Source: Cladorhizidae sp. MBARI D1340-BT2 (taxonomy: Eukaryota; Porifera; Demospongiae; Poecilosclerida; Cladorhizidae). From it: a stretch of 64,000 nucleotides of DNA. Shown piece by piece: positions 36,806-49,053 of the stretch (position 1 is the first letter of the stretch; each line of letters starts with the position of its first letter). The notes beneath the pieces were generated by a model, which was not told the DNA's origin, searched no databases, and was given only the letters and a program-made list of their open reading frames with translations. The stretch is from positions 34,936,075 through 35,000,074 of the forward strand of contig JAQNBH010000002.1 of the NCBI GenBank assembly GCA_028752905.1, written 5' to 3'. Position numbers and translations under genes: made by a program.

Positions 36806-38693
36806 GACATTAGAATAATGGTGTTGCAATAAACTAGGACTGAAACATGGGGAAACCACAAAGGTCCTTTAAAATGTTTAGATGCACTCCTGTACCCAAA
36901 CCACAGGTCTTCAACACTTGCTATTTATGGTGATATTAGAGTGATCACAGATACCTCTTTTGAATTGATAGTTTTTTTAAATTTGTTTTAATTCACCCCA
37001 ACATCCCCAATTTCATTTCCTCCCCCGGTCATATGCTGTCAGACTGAATATCTCATCAGAAAATGACTGGATTGATAATTTGTCAATTGAAAAGAAGGAG
37101 TAATGCAAGAGCTTTCATAATATATAAAAATTATTTACTACAGACAAAAATTGAATGAGTTACACGGTATCATGTGATGTCACTACATGAAATTACATTT
37201 CATAATAAATCAGTTTGAAAAGTGCATGATAGTAGCTTTAGAATCGCAATAGAAATCACACAGAGGTTCGATCAAAGTTGGGAACTGAGAAAGAACGTGG
37301 CATGCGCAGGAGCAGACGTTTGTACCCCACTTTGCACAGATAGCGCGGAAATGACTGAGCGATATTTTAGCCAAGTTTCAAGTCTTGGCCATGAACGCTT
37401 ATTATATTATGAACAATCCAACTTACTGCGTTTATTCAGGCTTCTTCTTGTTCATTGCGCAGAGTTGCAATGAAATGGGAGGATAAAAAGTATCATAACT
37501 CAAGAATGGTTGACAATAAAATGTTGAAACTTGAAATGCAGCTAATCTAATAGTGAAGGTATAGATTGACGAAAGAAGAAAAAAAGAAGGAAAAAACCCC
37601 ACACAATGGTCTACTCCCCCCTTGTACACCAAGGGGGGGAGTAGACCATTTTGTGGGTTTTTTAAAAAACGTGTCATAACTATTGAATGCTTAATCCATT
37701 TCCAAAGATTATGGTCTCAAAATGTAGCTCATTCTAGGTGCTTTCCAATGACATTAGAATAATGGTGTTGCAATAAACTAGGACTGAAACATGGGGAAAC
37801 CACAAAGGTCCTTTAAAATGTTTAGATGCACTCCTGTACCCAAACCACAGGTCTTCAACACTTGCTATTTATGGTGATATTAGAGTGATCACAGATACCT
37901 CTTTTGAATTGATAGTTTTTTTAAATTTGTTTTATTCACCCCAACATCCCCAATTTCATTTCCTCCCCCGGTCATATGCTATCAGACTGAATATCTCATC
38001 AGAAAATGACTGGATTGATAATTTGTCAATTGAAAAGAAGGAGTAATGCAAGAGCTTTCATAATATATAAAAATTATTTACTACAGACAAAAATTGAATG
38101 AGGTACACAGTATCATGTGATGTCACTACATGAAATTACATTTCATAATAAATCAGTTTGAAAAGTGCATGATAGTAGCTTTAGAATCGCAATAGAAATC
38201 ACACAGAGGTTCGATCAAAGTTGGGAACTGAGAAAGAACGTGGCATGCGCAGGAGCAGACGTTTGTACCCCACTTTGCACAGATAGCGCGGAAATTACTG
38301 AGCGATATTTTAGCCAAGTTTCAAGTCTTGGCCATGAACGCTTATTATATTATGAACAATCCAACTTACTGCGTTTATTCAGGCTTCTTCTTGTTCATTG
38401 CGCAGAGTTGCAATGAAATGGGAGGATAAAAAGTGTCATAACTCAAGAATGGTTGACAATAAAATGTTGAAACTTGAAATGCAGCTAATTTAATAGTGAA
38501 GGTATAGATTGACGAAAGAAGGAAAAAAAGAAGGAAAAAACCCCACACAATGGTCTACTCCCCCCTTGTACACCAAGGGGGGAGTAGACCATTTTGTGGG
38601 TTTTTTAAAAAAACGTGTCATAACTATTGAATGCTTAATCCATTTCCAAAGATTATGGTCTCAAAATGTAGCTCATTCTAGGTGCTTTCCAAT
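36806..38693 (+). repeat. Copies 40-41, first copy of a five-unit displaced pair
   Basis: Copy 40 has AATCTAATAG and GAGTTACACGG. Copy 41 has GAGGTACACAG, GCTATCAG and the ATG to ATT change at codon 44 of the accidental frame. The same pair of states recurs as copies 45-46, displaced by 4715 and 4714 bp. Confidence 0.8.
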
Positions 38694-41600
38694 GACATTA
38701 GAATAATGGTGTTGCAATAAACTAGGACTGAAACATGGGGAAACCACAAAGGTCCTTTAAAATGTTTAGATGCACTCCTGTACCCAAACCACAGGTCTTC
38801 AACACTTGCTATTTATGGTGATATTAGAGTGATCACAGATACCTCTTTTGAATTGATAGTTTTTTTAAATTTTTTTTATTCACCCCAACATCCCCAATTT
38901 CATTTCCCCCCCCGGTCATATGCTGTCAGACTGAATATCTCATCAGAAAATGACTGGATTTATAATTTGTCAATTGAAAAGAAGGAGTAATGCAAGAGCT
39001 TTCATAATATATAAAAATTATTTACTACAGACAAAAATTGAATGAGTTACACGGTATCATGTGATGTCACTACATGAAATTACATTTCATAATAAATCAG
39101 TTTGAAAAGTGCATGATAGTAGCTTTAGAATCGCAATAGAAATCACACAGAGGTTCGATCAAAGTTGGGAACTGAGAAAGAACGTGGCATGCGCAGGAGC
39201 AGACGTTTGTACCCCACTTTGCACAGATAGCGCGGAAATGACTGAGCGATATTTTAGCCAAGTTTCAAGTCTTGGCCATGAACGCTTATTATATTATGAA
39301 CAATCCAACTTACTGCGTTTATTCAGGCTTCTTCTTGTTCATTGCGCAGAGTTGCAATGAAATGGGAGGATAAAAAGTGTCATAACTCAAGAATGGTTGA
39401 CAATAAAATGTTGAAACTTGAAATGCAGCTAATTTAATAGTGAAGGTATAGATTGACGAAAGAAGGAAAAAAAGAAGGAAAAAACCCCACACAATGGTCT
39501 ACTCCCCCCTTGTACACCAAGGGGGGAGTAGACCATTTTGTGGGTTTTTTAAAAAACGTGTCATAACTATTGAATGCTTAATCCATTTCCAAAGATTATG
39601 GTCTCAAAATGTAGCTCATTCTAGGTGCTTTCCAATGACATTAGAATAATGGTGTTGCAATAAACTAGGACTGAAACATGGGGAAACCACAAAGGTCCTT
39701 TAAAATGTTTAGATGCACTCCTGTACCCAAACCACAGGTCTTCAACACTTGCTATTTATGGTGATATTAGAGTGATCACAGATACCTCTTTTGAATTGAT
39801 AGTTTTTTTAAATTTTTTAAATTCACCCCAACATCCCCAATTTCATTTCCTCCCCCGGTCATATGCTGTCAGACTGAATATCTCATCAGAAAATGACTGG
39901 ATTGATAATTTGTCAATTGAAAAGAAGGAGTAATGCAAGAGCTTTCATAATATATAAAAATTATTTACTACAGACAAAATTGAATGAGTTACACGGTATC
40001 ATGTGATGTCACTACATGAAATTACATTTCATAATAAATCAGTTTGAAAAGTGCATGATAGTAGCTTTAGAATCGCAATAGAAATCACACAGAGGTTCGA
40101 TCAAAGTTGGGAACTGAGAAAGAACGTGGCATGCGCAGGAGCAGACGTTTGCACCCCACTTTGCACAGATAGCGCGGAAATGACTGAGCGATATTTTAGC
40201 CAAGTTTCAAGTCTTGGCCATGAACGCTTATTATATTATGAACAATCCAACTTACTGCGTTTATTCAGGCTTCTTCTTGTTCATTGCGCAGAGTTGCAAT
40301 GAAATGGGAGGATAAAAAGTGTCATAACTCAAGAATGGTTGACAATAAAATGTTGAAACTTGAAATGCAGCTAATTTAATAGTGAAGGTATAGATTGACG
40401 AAAGAAGAAAAAAAAGAAGGAAAAAACCCCACACAATGGTCTACTCCCCCCTTGTACACCAAGGGGGGAGTAGACCATTTTGTGGGTTTTTAAAAAAAAC
40501 GTGTCATAACTATTGAATGCTTAATCCATTTCCAAAGATTATGGTCTCAAAATGTAGCTCATTCTAGGTGCTTTCCAATGACATTAGAATAATGGTGTTG
40601 CAATAAACTAGGACTGAAACATGGGGAAACCACAAAGGTCCTTTAAAATGTTTAGATGCACTCCTGTACCCAAACCACAGGTCTTCAACACTTGCTATTT
40701 ATGGTGATATTAGAGTGATCACAGATACCTCTTTTGAATTGATAGTTTTTTTAAATTTTTTTTATTCACCCCAACATCCCCAATTTCATTTCCTCCCCCG
40801 GTCATATGCTGTCAGACTGAATATCTCATCAGAAAATGACTGGATTTATAATTTGTCAATTGAAAAGAAGGAGTAATGCAAGAGCTTTCATAATATATAA
40901 AAATTATTTACTACAGACAAAAATTGAATGAGTTACACGGTATCATGTGATGTCACTACATGAAATTACATTTCATAATAAATCAGTTTGAAAAGTGCAT
41001 GATAGTAGCTTTAGAATCGCAATAGAAATCACACAGAGGTTCGATCAAAGTTGGGAACTGAGAAAGAACGTGGCATGCGCAGGAGCAGACGTTTGTACCC
41101 CACTTTGCACAGATAGCGCGGAAATGACTGAGCGATATTTTAGCCAAGTTTCAAGTCTTGGCCATGAACGCTTATTATATTATGAACAATCCAACTTACT
41201 GCGTTTATTCAGGCTTCTTCTTGTTCATTGCGCAGAGTTGCAATGAAATGGGAGGATAAAAAGTATCATAACTCAAGAATGGTTGACAATAAAATGTTGA
41301 AACTTGAAATGCAGCTAATTTAATAGTGAAGGTATAGATTGACGAAAGAAGAAAAAAAAGAAGGAAAAAACCCCACACAATGGTCTACTCCCCCCTTGTA
41401 CACCAAGGGGGGAGTAGACCATTTTGTGGGTTTTTTAAAAAACGTGTCATAACTATTGAATGCTTAATCCATTTCCAAAGATTATGGTCTCAAAATGTAG
41501 CTCATTCTAGGTGCTTTCCAATGACATTAGAATAATGGTGTTGCAATAAACTAGGACTGAAACATGGGGAAACCACAAAGGTCCTTTAAAATGTTTAGAT

Positions 41601-42463
41601 GCACTCCTGTACCCAAACCACAGGTCTTCAACACTTGCTATTTATGGTGATATTAGAGTGATCACAGATACCTCTTTTGAATTGATAGTTTTTTTAAATT
41701 TTTTTAATTCACCCCAACATCCCCAATTTCATTTCCTCCCCCGGTCATATGCTGTCAGACTGAATATCTCATCAGAAAATGACTGGATTGATAATTTGTC
41801 AATTGAAAAGAAGGAGTAATGCAAGAGCTTTCATAATATATAAAAATTATTTACTACAGACAAAATTGAATGAGTTACACGGTATCATGTGATGTCACTA
41901 CATGAAATTACATTTCATAATAAATCAGTTTGAAAAGTGCATGATAGTAGCTTTAGAATCGCAATAGAAATCACACAGAGGTTCGATCAAAGTTGGGAAC
42001 TGAGAAAGAACGTGGCATGCGCAGGAGCAGACGTTTGTACCCCACTTTGCACAGATAGCGCGGAAATGACTGAGCGATATTTTAGCCAAGTTTCAAGTCT
42101 TGGCCATGAACGCTTATTATATTATGAACAATCCAACTTACTGCGTTTATTCAGGCTTCTTCTTGTTCATTGCGCAGAGTTGCAATGAAATGGGAGGATA
42201 AAAAGTATCATAACTCAAGAATGGTTGACAATAAAATGTTGAAACTTGAAATGCAGCTAATCTAATAGTGAAGGTATAGATTGACGAAAGAAGAAAAAAA
42301 GAAGGAAAAAACCCCACACAATGGTCTACTCCCCCCTTGTACACCAAGGGGGGAGTAGACCATTTTGTGGGTTTTTTAAAAAACGTGTCATAACTATTGA
42401 ATGCTTAATCCATTTCCAAAGATTATGGTCTCAAAATGTAGCTCATTCTAGGTGCTTTCCAAT
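38694..42463 (+). repeat. Dimeric higher-order repeat, copies 42-45 (1886-bp period)
   Basis: Copies 42 and 44 share GGATTTATAAT. Copies 43 and 45 share a one-base deletion (GACAAAATTG in place of GACAAAAATTG). Both pairs are 1886 bp apart. Copy 42 has a private TTTCCCCCCCCGG and copy 43 a private TTTGCACCCC. Copy 45 also has AATCTAATAG, so it joins the dimer to the next block. Confidence 0.8.
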
Positions 42464-43407
42464 GACATTAGAATAATGGTGTTGCAATAAACTAGGACTG
42501 AAACATGGGGAAACCACAAAGGTCCTTTAAAATGTTTAGATGCACTCCTGTACCCAAACCACAGGTCTTCAACACTTGCTATTTATGGTGATATTAGAGT
42601 GATCACAGATACCTCTTTTGAATTGATAGTTTTTAAAAATTTGTTTTATTCACCCCAACATCCCCAATTTCATTTCCTCCCCCGGTCATATGCTATCAGA
42701 CTGAATATCTCATCAGAAAATGATTGGATTGATAATTTGTCAATTGAAAAGAAGGAGTAATGCAAGAGCTTTCATAATATATAAAAATTATTTAATACAG
42801 ACAAAAATTGAATGAGGTACACAGTATCATGTGATGTCACTACATGAAATTACATTTCATAATAAATCAGTTTGAAAAGTGCATGATAGTAGCTTTAGAA
42901 TCGCAATAGAAATCACACAGAGGTTCGATCAAAGTTGGGAACTGAGAAAGAACGTGGCATGCGCAGGAGCAGACGTTTGTACCCCACTTTGCACAGATAG
43001 CGCGGAAATTACTGAGCGATATTTTAGCCAAGTTTCAAGTCTTGGCCATGAACGCTTATTATATTATGAACAATCCAACTTACTGCGTTTATTCAGGCTT
43101 CTTCTTGTTCATTGCGCAGAGTTGCAATGAAATGGGAGGATAAAAAGTGTCATAACTCAAGAATGGTTGACAATAAAATGTTGAAACTTGAAATGCCGAT
43201 AATTTAATAGTGAAGGTATAGATTGACGAAAGAAGAAAAAAAAGAAGGAAAAAACCCCACACAATGGTCTACTCCCCCCTTGTACACCAAGGGGGGAGTA
43301 GACCATTTTGTGGGTTTTTAAAAAAAACGTGTCATAACTATTGAATGCTTAATCCATTTCCAAAGATTATGGTCTCAAAATGTAGCTCATTCTAGGTGCT
43401 TTCCAAT
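41523..43407 (+). repeat. Copies 45-46, second copy of the displaced pair
   Basis: Copy 46 repeats copy 41: GAGGTACACAG, GCTATCAG and the codon-44 change. It adds private changes TGATTGGATT, TTTAATACAG and AATGCCGATAATT. Shared derived changes with copy 41 at a five-unit spacing indicate segmental duplication rather than parallel mutation. Confidence 0.8.
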
Positions 43408-44191
43408 GACATTAGAATAATGGTGTTGCAATAAACTAGGACTGAAACATGGGGAAACCACAAAGGTCCTTTAAAATGTTTAGATGCACTCCTGTACCCA
43501 AACCACAGGTCTTCAACACTTGCTATTTATGGTGATATTAGAGTGATCACAGATACCTCTTTTGAATTGATAGTTTTTTTAAATTTTTTTAATTCACCCC
43601 AACATCCCCAATTTCATTTCCTCCCCCGGTCATATGCTGTCAGACTGAATATCTCATCAGAAAATGACTGGATTGATAATTTGTCAATTGAAAAGAAGGA
43701 GTAATGCAAGAGCTTTCATAATATATAAAAATTATTTACTACAGACAAAAATTGAATGAGTTACACGGTATCATGTGATGTCACTACATGAAATTACATT
43801 TCATAATAAATCAGTTTGAAAAGTGCATGATAGTAGCTTTAGAATCGCAATAGAAATCACACAGAGGTTCGATCAAAGTTGGGAACTGAGAAAGAACGTG
43901 GCATGCGCAGGAGCAGACGTTTGTACCCCACTTTGCACAGATAGCGCGGAAATGACTGAGCGATATTTTAGCCAAGTTTCAAGTCTTGGCCATGAACGCT
44001 TATTATATTATGAACAATCCAACTTACTGCGTTTATTCAGGCTTCTTCTTGTTCATTGCGCAGAGTTGCAATGAAATGGGAGGATAAAAAGTATCATAAC
44101 TCAAGAATGGTTGACAATAAAATGTTGAAACTTGAAATGCAGCTAATCTAATAGTGAAGGTATAGATTGACGAAAGAAGAAAAAAAGAAGG

Positions 44192-44253
44192 AAAAAACCC
44201 CACACAATGGTCTGTACACCAAGGGGGGGAGTAGACCATTTTGTGGGTTTTTT
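44192..44253. repeat. Truncated palindrome, 11-bp deletion (copy 47)
   Basis: GGTCTGTACACC stands where other copies read GGTCT, ACTCCCCCCTT, GTACACC. The 11 bp removed are the loop-proximal part of the left arm only; the right arm keeps its seven G and the rest. This explains the single 932-bp interval in the window (43823 to 44755). The deletion was not spread to neighbours, so it is probably young. Confidence 0.92.
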
Positions 44254-44339
44254 AAAAAACGTGTCATAACTATTGAATGCTTAATCCATTTCCAAAGATT
44301 ATGGTCTCAAAATGTAGCTCATTCTAGGTGCTTTCCAAT

Positions 44340-47300
44340 GACATTAGAATAATGGTGTTGCAATAAACTAGGACTGAAACATGGGGAAACCACAAAGGTC
44401 CTTTAAAATGTTTAGATGCACTCCTGTACCCAAACCACAGGTCTTCAACACTTGCTATTTATGGTGATATTAGAGTGATCACAGATACCTCTTTTGAATT
44501 GATAGTTTTTTTAAATTTGTTTTATTCACCCCAACATCCCCAATTTCATTTCCTCCCCCGGTCATATGCTATCAGACTGAATATCTCATCAGAAAATGAC
44601 TGGATTGATAATTTGTCAATTGAAAAGAAGGAGTAATGCAAGAGCTTTCATAATATATAAAAATTATTTACTACAGACAAAAATTGAATGAGGTACACAG
44701 TATCATGTGATGTCACTACATGAAATTACATTTCATAATAAATCAGTTTGAAAAGTGCATGATAGTAGCTTTAGAATCGCAATAGAAATCACACAGAGGT
44801 TCGATCAAAGTTGGGAACTGAGAAAGAACGTGGCATGCGCAGGAGCAGACGTTTGTACCCCACTTTGTACAGATAGCGCGGAAATGACTGAGCGATATTT
44901 TAGCCAAGTTTCAAGTCTTGGCCATGAACGCTTATTATATTATGAACAATCCAACTTACTGCGTTTATTCAGGCTTCTTCTTGTTCATTGCGGAGAGTTG
45001 CAATGAAATGGGAGGATAAAAAGTGTCATAACTCAAGAATGGTTGACAATAAAATGTTGAAACTTGAAATGCAGCTAATTTAATAGTGAAGGTATAGATT
45101 GACGAAAGAAGAAAAAAAAGAAGGAAAAAACCCCACACAATGGTCTACTCCCCCCTTGTACACCAAGGGGGGAGTAGACCATTTTGTGGGTTTTTTAAAA
45201 AACCTGTCATAACTATTGAATGCTTAATCCATTTCCAAAGATTATGGTCTCAAAATGTAGCTCATTCTAGGTGCTTTCCAATGACATTAGAATAATGGTG
45301 TTGCAATAAACTAGGACTGAAACATGGGGAAACCACAAAGGTCCTTTAAAATGTTTAGATGCACTCCTGTACCCAAACCACAGGTCTTCAACACTTGCTA
45401 TTTATGGTGATATTAGAGTGATCACAGATACCTCTTTTGAATTGATAGTTTTTTTAAATTTTTTTTATTCACCCCAACATCCCCAATTTCATTTCCTCCC
45501 CCGGTCATATGCTGTCAGACTGAATATCTCATCAGAAAATGACTGGATTTATAATTTGTCAATTGAAAAGAAGGAGTAATGCAAGAGCTTTCATAATATA
45601 TAAAAATTATTTACTATAGACAAAAATTGAATGAGTTACACGGTATCATGTGATGTCACTACATGAAATTACATTTCATAATAAATCAGTTTGAAAAGTG
45701 CATGATAGTAGGTTTAGAATCGCAATAGAAATCACACAGAGGTTCGATCAAAGTTGGGAACTGAGAAAGAACGTGGCATGCGCAGGAGCAGACGTTTGTA
45801 CCCCACTTTGCACAGATAGCGCGGAAATGACTGAGCGATATTTTAGCCAAGTTTCAAGTCTTGGCCATGAACGCTTATTATATTATGAACAATCCAACTT
45901 ACTGCGTTTATTCAGGCTTCTTCTTGTTCATTGCGCAGAGTTGCAATGAAATGGGAGGATAAAAAGTATCATAACTCAAGAATGGTTGACAATAAAATGT
46001 TGAAACTTGAAATGCAGCTAATTTAATAGTGAAGGTATAGATTGACGAAAGAAAAAAAAAGAAGGAAAAAACCCCACACAATGGTCTACCCCCCCCTATT
46101 GTACACCAAGGGGGGAGTAGACCATTTTGTGGGTTTTTTAAAAAACGTGTCATAACTATTGAATGCTTAATCCATTTCCAAAGATTATGGTCTCAAAATG
46201 TAGCTCATTCTAGGTGCTTTCCAATGACATTAGAATAATGGTGTTGCAATAAACTAGGACTGAAACATGGGGAAACCACAAAGGTCCTTTAAAATGTTTA
46301 GATGCACTCCTGTACCCAAACCACAGGTCTTCAACACTTGCTATTTATGGTGATATTAGAGTGATCACAGATACCTCTTTTGAATTGATAGTTAAAAAAA
46401 AATTTTTTTATTCACCCCAACATCCCCAATTTCATTTCCTCCCCCGGTCATATGCTGTCAGACTGAATATCTCATCAGAAAATGACTGGATTGATAATTT
46501 GTCAATTGAAAAGAAGGAGTAATGCAAGAGCTTTCATAATATATAAAAATTATTTACTACAGACAAAAATTGAATGAGGTACACAGTATCATGTGATGTC
46601 ACTACATGAAATTACATTTCATAATAAATCAGTTTGAAAAGTGCATGATAGTAGCTTTAGAATCGCAATAGAAATCACACAGAGGTTCGATCAAAGTTGG
46701 GAACTGAGAAAGAACGTGGCATGCGCAGGAGCAGACGTTTGTACCCCACTTTGCACAGATAGCGCGGAAATGACTGAGCGATATTTTAGCCAAGTTTCAA
46801 GTCTTGGCCATGAACGCTTATTATATTATGAACAATCCAACTTACTGCGTTTATTCAGGCTTCTTCTTGTTCATTGCGGAGAGTTGCAATGAAATGGGAG
46901 GATAAAAAGTGTCATAACTCAAGAATGGTTGACAATAAAATGTTGAAACTTGAAATGCAGCTAATTTAATAGTGAAGGTATAGATTGACGAAAGAAGAAA
47001 AAAAAGAAGGAAAAAACCCCACACAATGGTCTACTCCCCCCTTGTACACCAAGGGGGGAGTAGACCATTTTGTGGGTTTTTTAAAAAACCTGTCATAACT
47101 ATTGAATGCTTAATCCATTTCCAAAGATTATGGTCTCAAAATGTAGCTCATTCTAGGTGCTTTCCAATGACATTAGAATAATGGTGTTGCAATAAACTAG
47201 GACTGAAACATGGGGAAACCACAAAGGTCCTTTAAAATGTTTAGATGCACTCCTGTACCCAAACCACAGGTCTTCAACACTTGCTATTTATGGTGATATT

Positions 47301-49053
47301 AGAGTGATCACAGATACCTCTTTTGAATTGATAGTTTTTTTAAATTTTTTTAATTCACCCCAACATCCCCAATTTCATTTCCTCCCCCGGTCATATGCTG
47401 TCAGACTGAATATCTCATCAGAAAATGACTGGATTTATAATTTGTCAATTGAAAAGAAGGAGTAATGCAAGAGCTTTCATAATATATAAAAATTATTTAC
47501 TATAGACAAAAATTGAATGAGTTACACGGTATCATGTGATGTCACTACATGAAATTACATTTCATAATAAATCAGTTTGAAAAGTGCATGATAGTAGGTT
47601 TAGAATCGCAATAGAAATCACACAGAGGTTCGATCAAAGTTGGGAACTGAGAAAGAACGTGGCATGCGCAGGAGCAGACGTTTGTACCCCACTTTGCACA
47701 GATAGCGCGGAAATGACTGAGCGATATTTTAGCCAAGTTTCAAGTCTTGGCCATGAACGCTTATTATATTATGAACAATCCAACTTACTGCGTTTATTCA
47801 GGCTTCTTCTTGTTCATTGCGCAGAGTTGCAATGAAATGGGAGGATAAAAAGTATCATAACTCAAGAATGGTTGACAATAAAATGTTGAAACTTGAAATG
47901 CAGCTAATTTAATAGTGAAGGTATAGATTGACGAAAGAAAAAAAAAGAAGGAAAAAACCCCACACAATGGTCTACCCCCCCTATTGTACACCAAGGGGGG
48001 AGTAGACCATTTTGTGGGTTTTTTAAAAAACGTGTCATAACTATTGAATGCTTAATCCATTTCCAAAGATTATGGTCTCAAAATGTAGCTCATTCTAGGT
48101 GCTTTCCAATGACATTAGAATAATGGTGTTGCAATAAACTAGGACTGAAACATGGGGAAACCACAAAGGTCCTTTAAAATGTTTAGATGCACTCCTGTAC
48201 CCAAACCACAGGTCTTCAACACTTGCTATTTATGGTGATATTAGAGTGATCACAGATACCTCTTTTGAATTGATAGTTAAAAATTTTTTTTTTTATTCAC
48301 CCCAACATCCCCAATTTCATTTCCTCCCCCGGTCATATGCTGTCAGACTGAATATCTCATCAGAAAATGACTGGATTGATAATTTGTCAATTGAAAAGAA
48401 GGAGTAATGCAAGAGCTTTCATAATATATAAAAATTATTTACTACAGACAAAAATTGAATGAGGTACACAGTATCATGTGATGTCACTACATGAAATTAC
48501 ATTTCATAATAAATCAGTTTGAAAAGTGCATGATAGTAGCTTTAGAATCGCAATAGAAATCACACAGAGGTTCGATCAAAGTTGGGAACTGAGAAAGAAC
48601 GTGGCATGCGCAGGAGCAGACGTTTGTACCCCACTTTGCACAGATAGCGCGGAAATGACTGAGCGATATTTTAGCCAAGTTTCAAGTCTTGGCCATGAAC
48701 GCTTATTATATTATGAACAATCCAACTTACTGCGTTTATTCAGGCTTCTTCTTGTTCATTGCGGAGAGTTGCAATGAAATGGGAGGATAAAAAGTGTCAT
48801 AACTCAAGAATGGTTGACAATAAAATGTTGAAACTTGAAATGCAGCTAATTTAATAGTGAAGGTATAGATTGACGAAAGAAGAAAAAAAAGAAGGAAAAA
48901 ACCCCACACAATGGTCTACTCCCCCCTTGTACACCAAGGGGGGAGTAGACCATTTTGTGGGTTTTTTAAAAAACCTGTCATAACTATTGAATGCTTAATC
49001 CATTTCCAAAGATTATGGTCTCAAAATGTAGCTCATTCTAGGTGCTTTCCAAT
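44340..49053 (+). repeat. Dimeric higher-order repeat, copies 48-52 (1886-bp period)
   Basis: Copies 48, 50 and 52 share GAGGTACACAG, TTGCGGAGAGTTG (A80G) and AAACCTGTCATAAC. Copies 49 and 51 share GGATTTATAAT, ACTATAGAC, GTAGGTTTAGAATC (S5R), a T to C change in the left arm (CTACCCCCC) and the loop form CTATTG. Distances are 1886, 1885 and 1886 bp. Copy 55 still carries the copy-49/51 state (S5R, GGATTTAT, CTATTG), so the type extends past the strict dimer. Confidence 0.88.
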
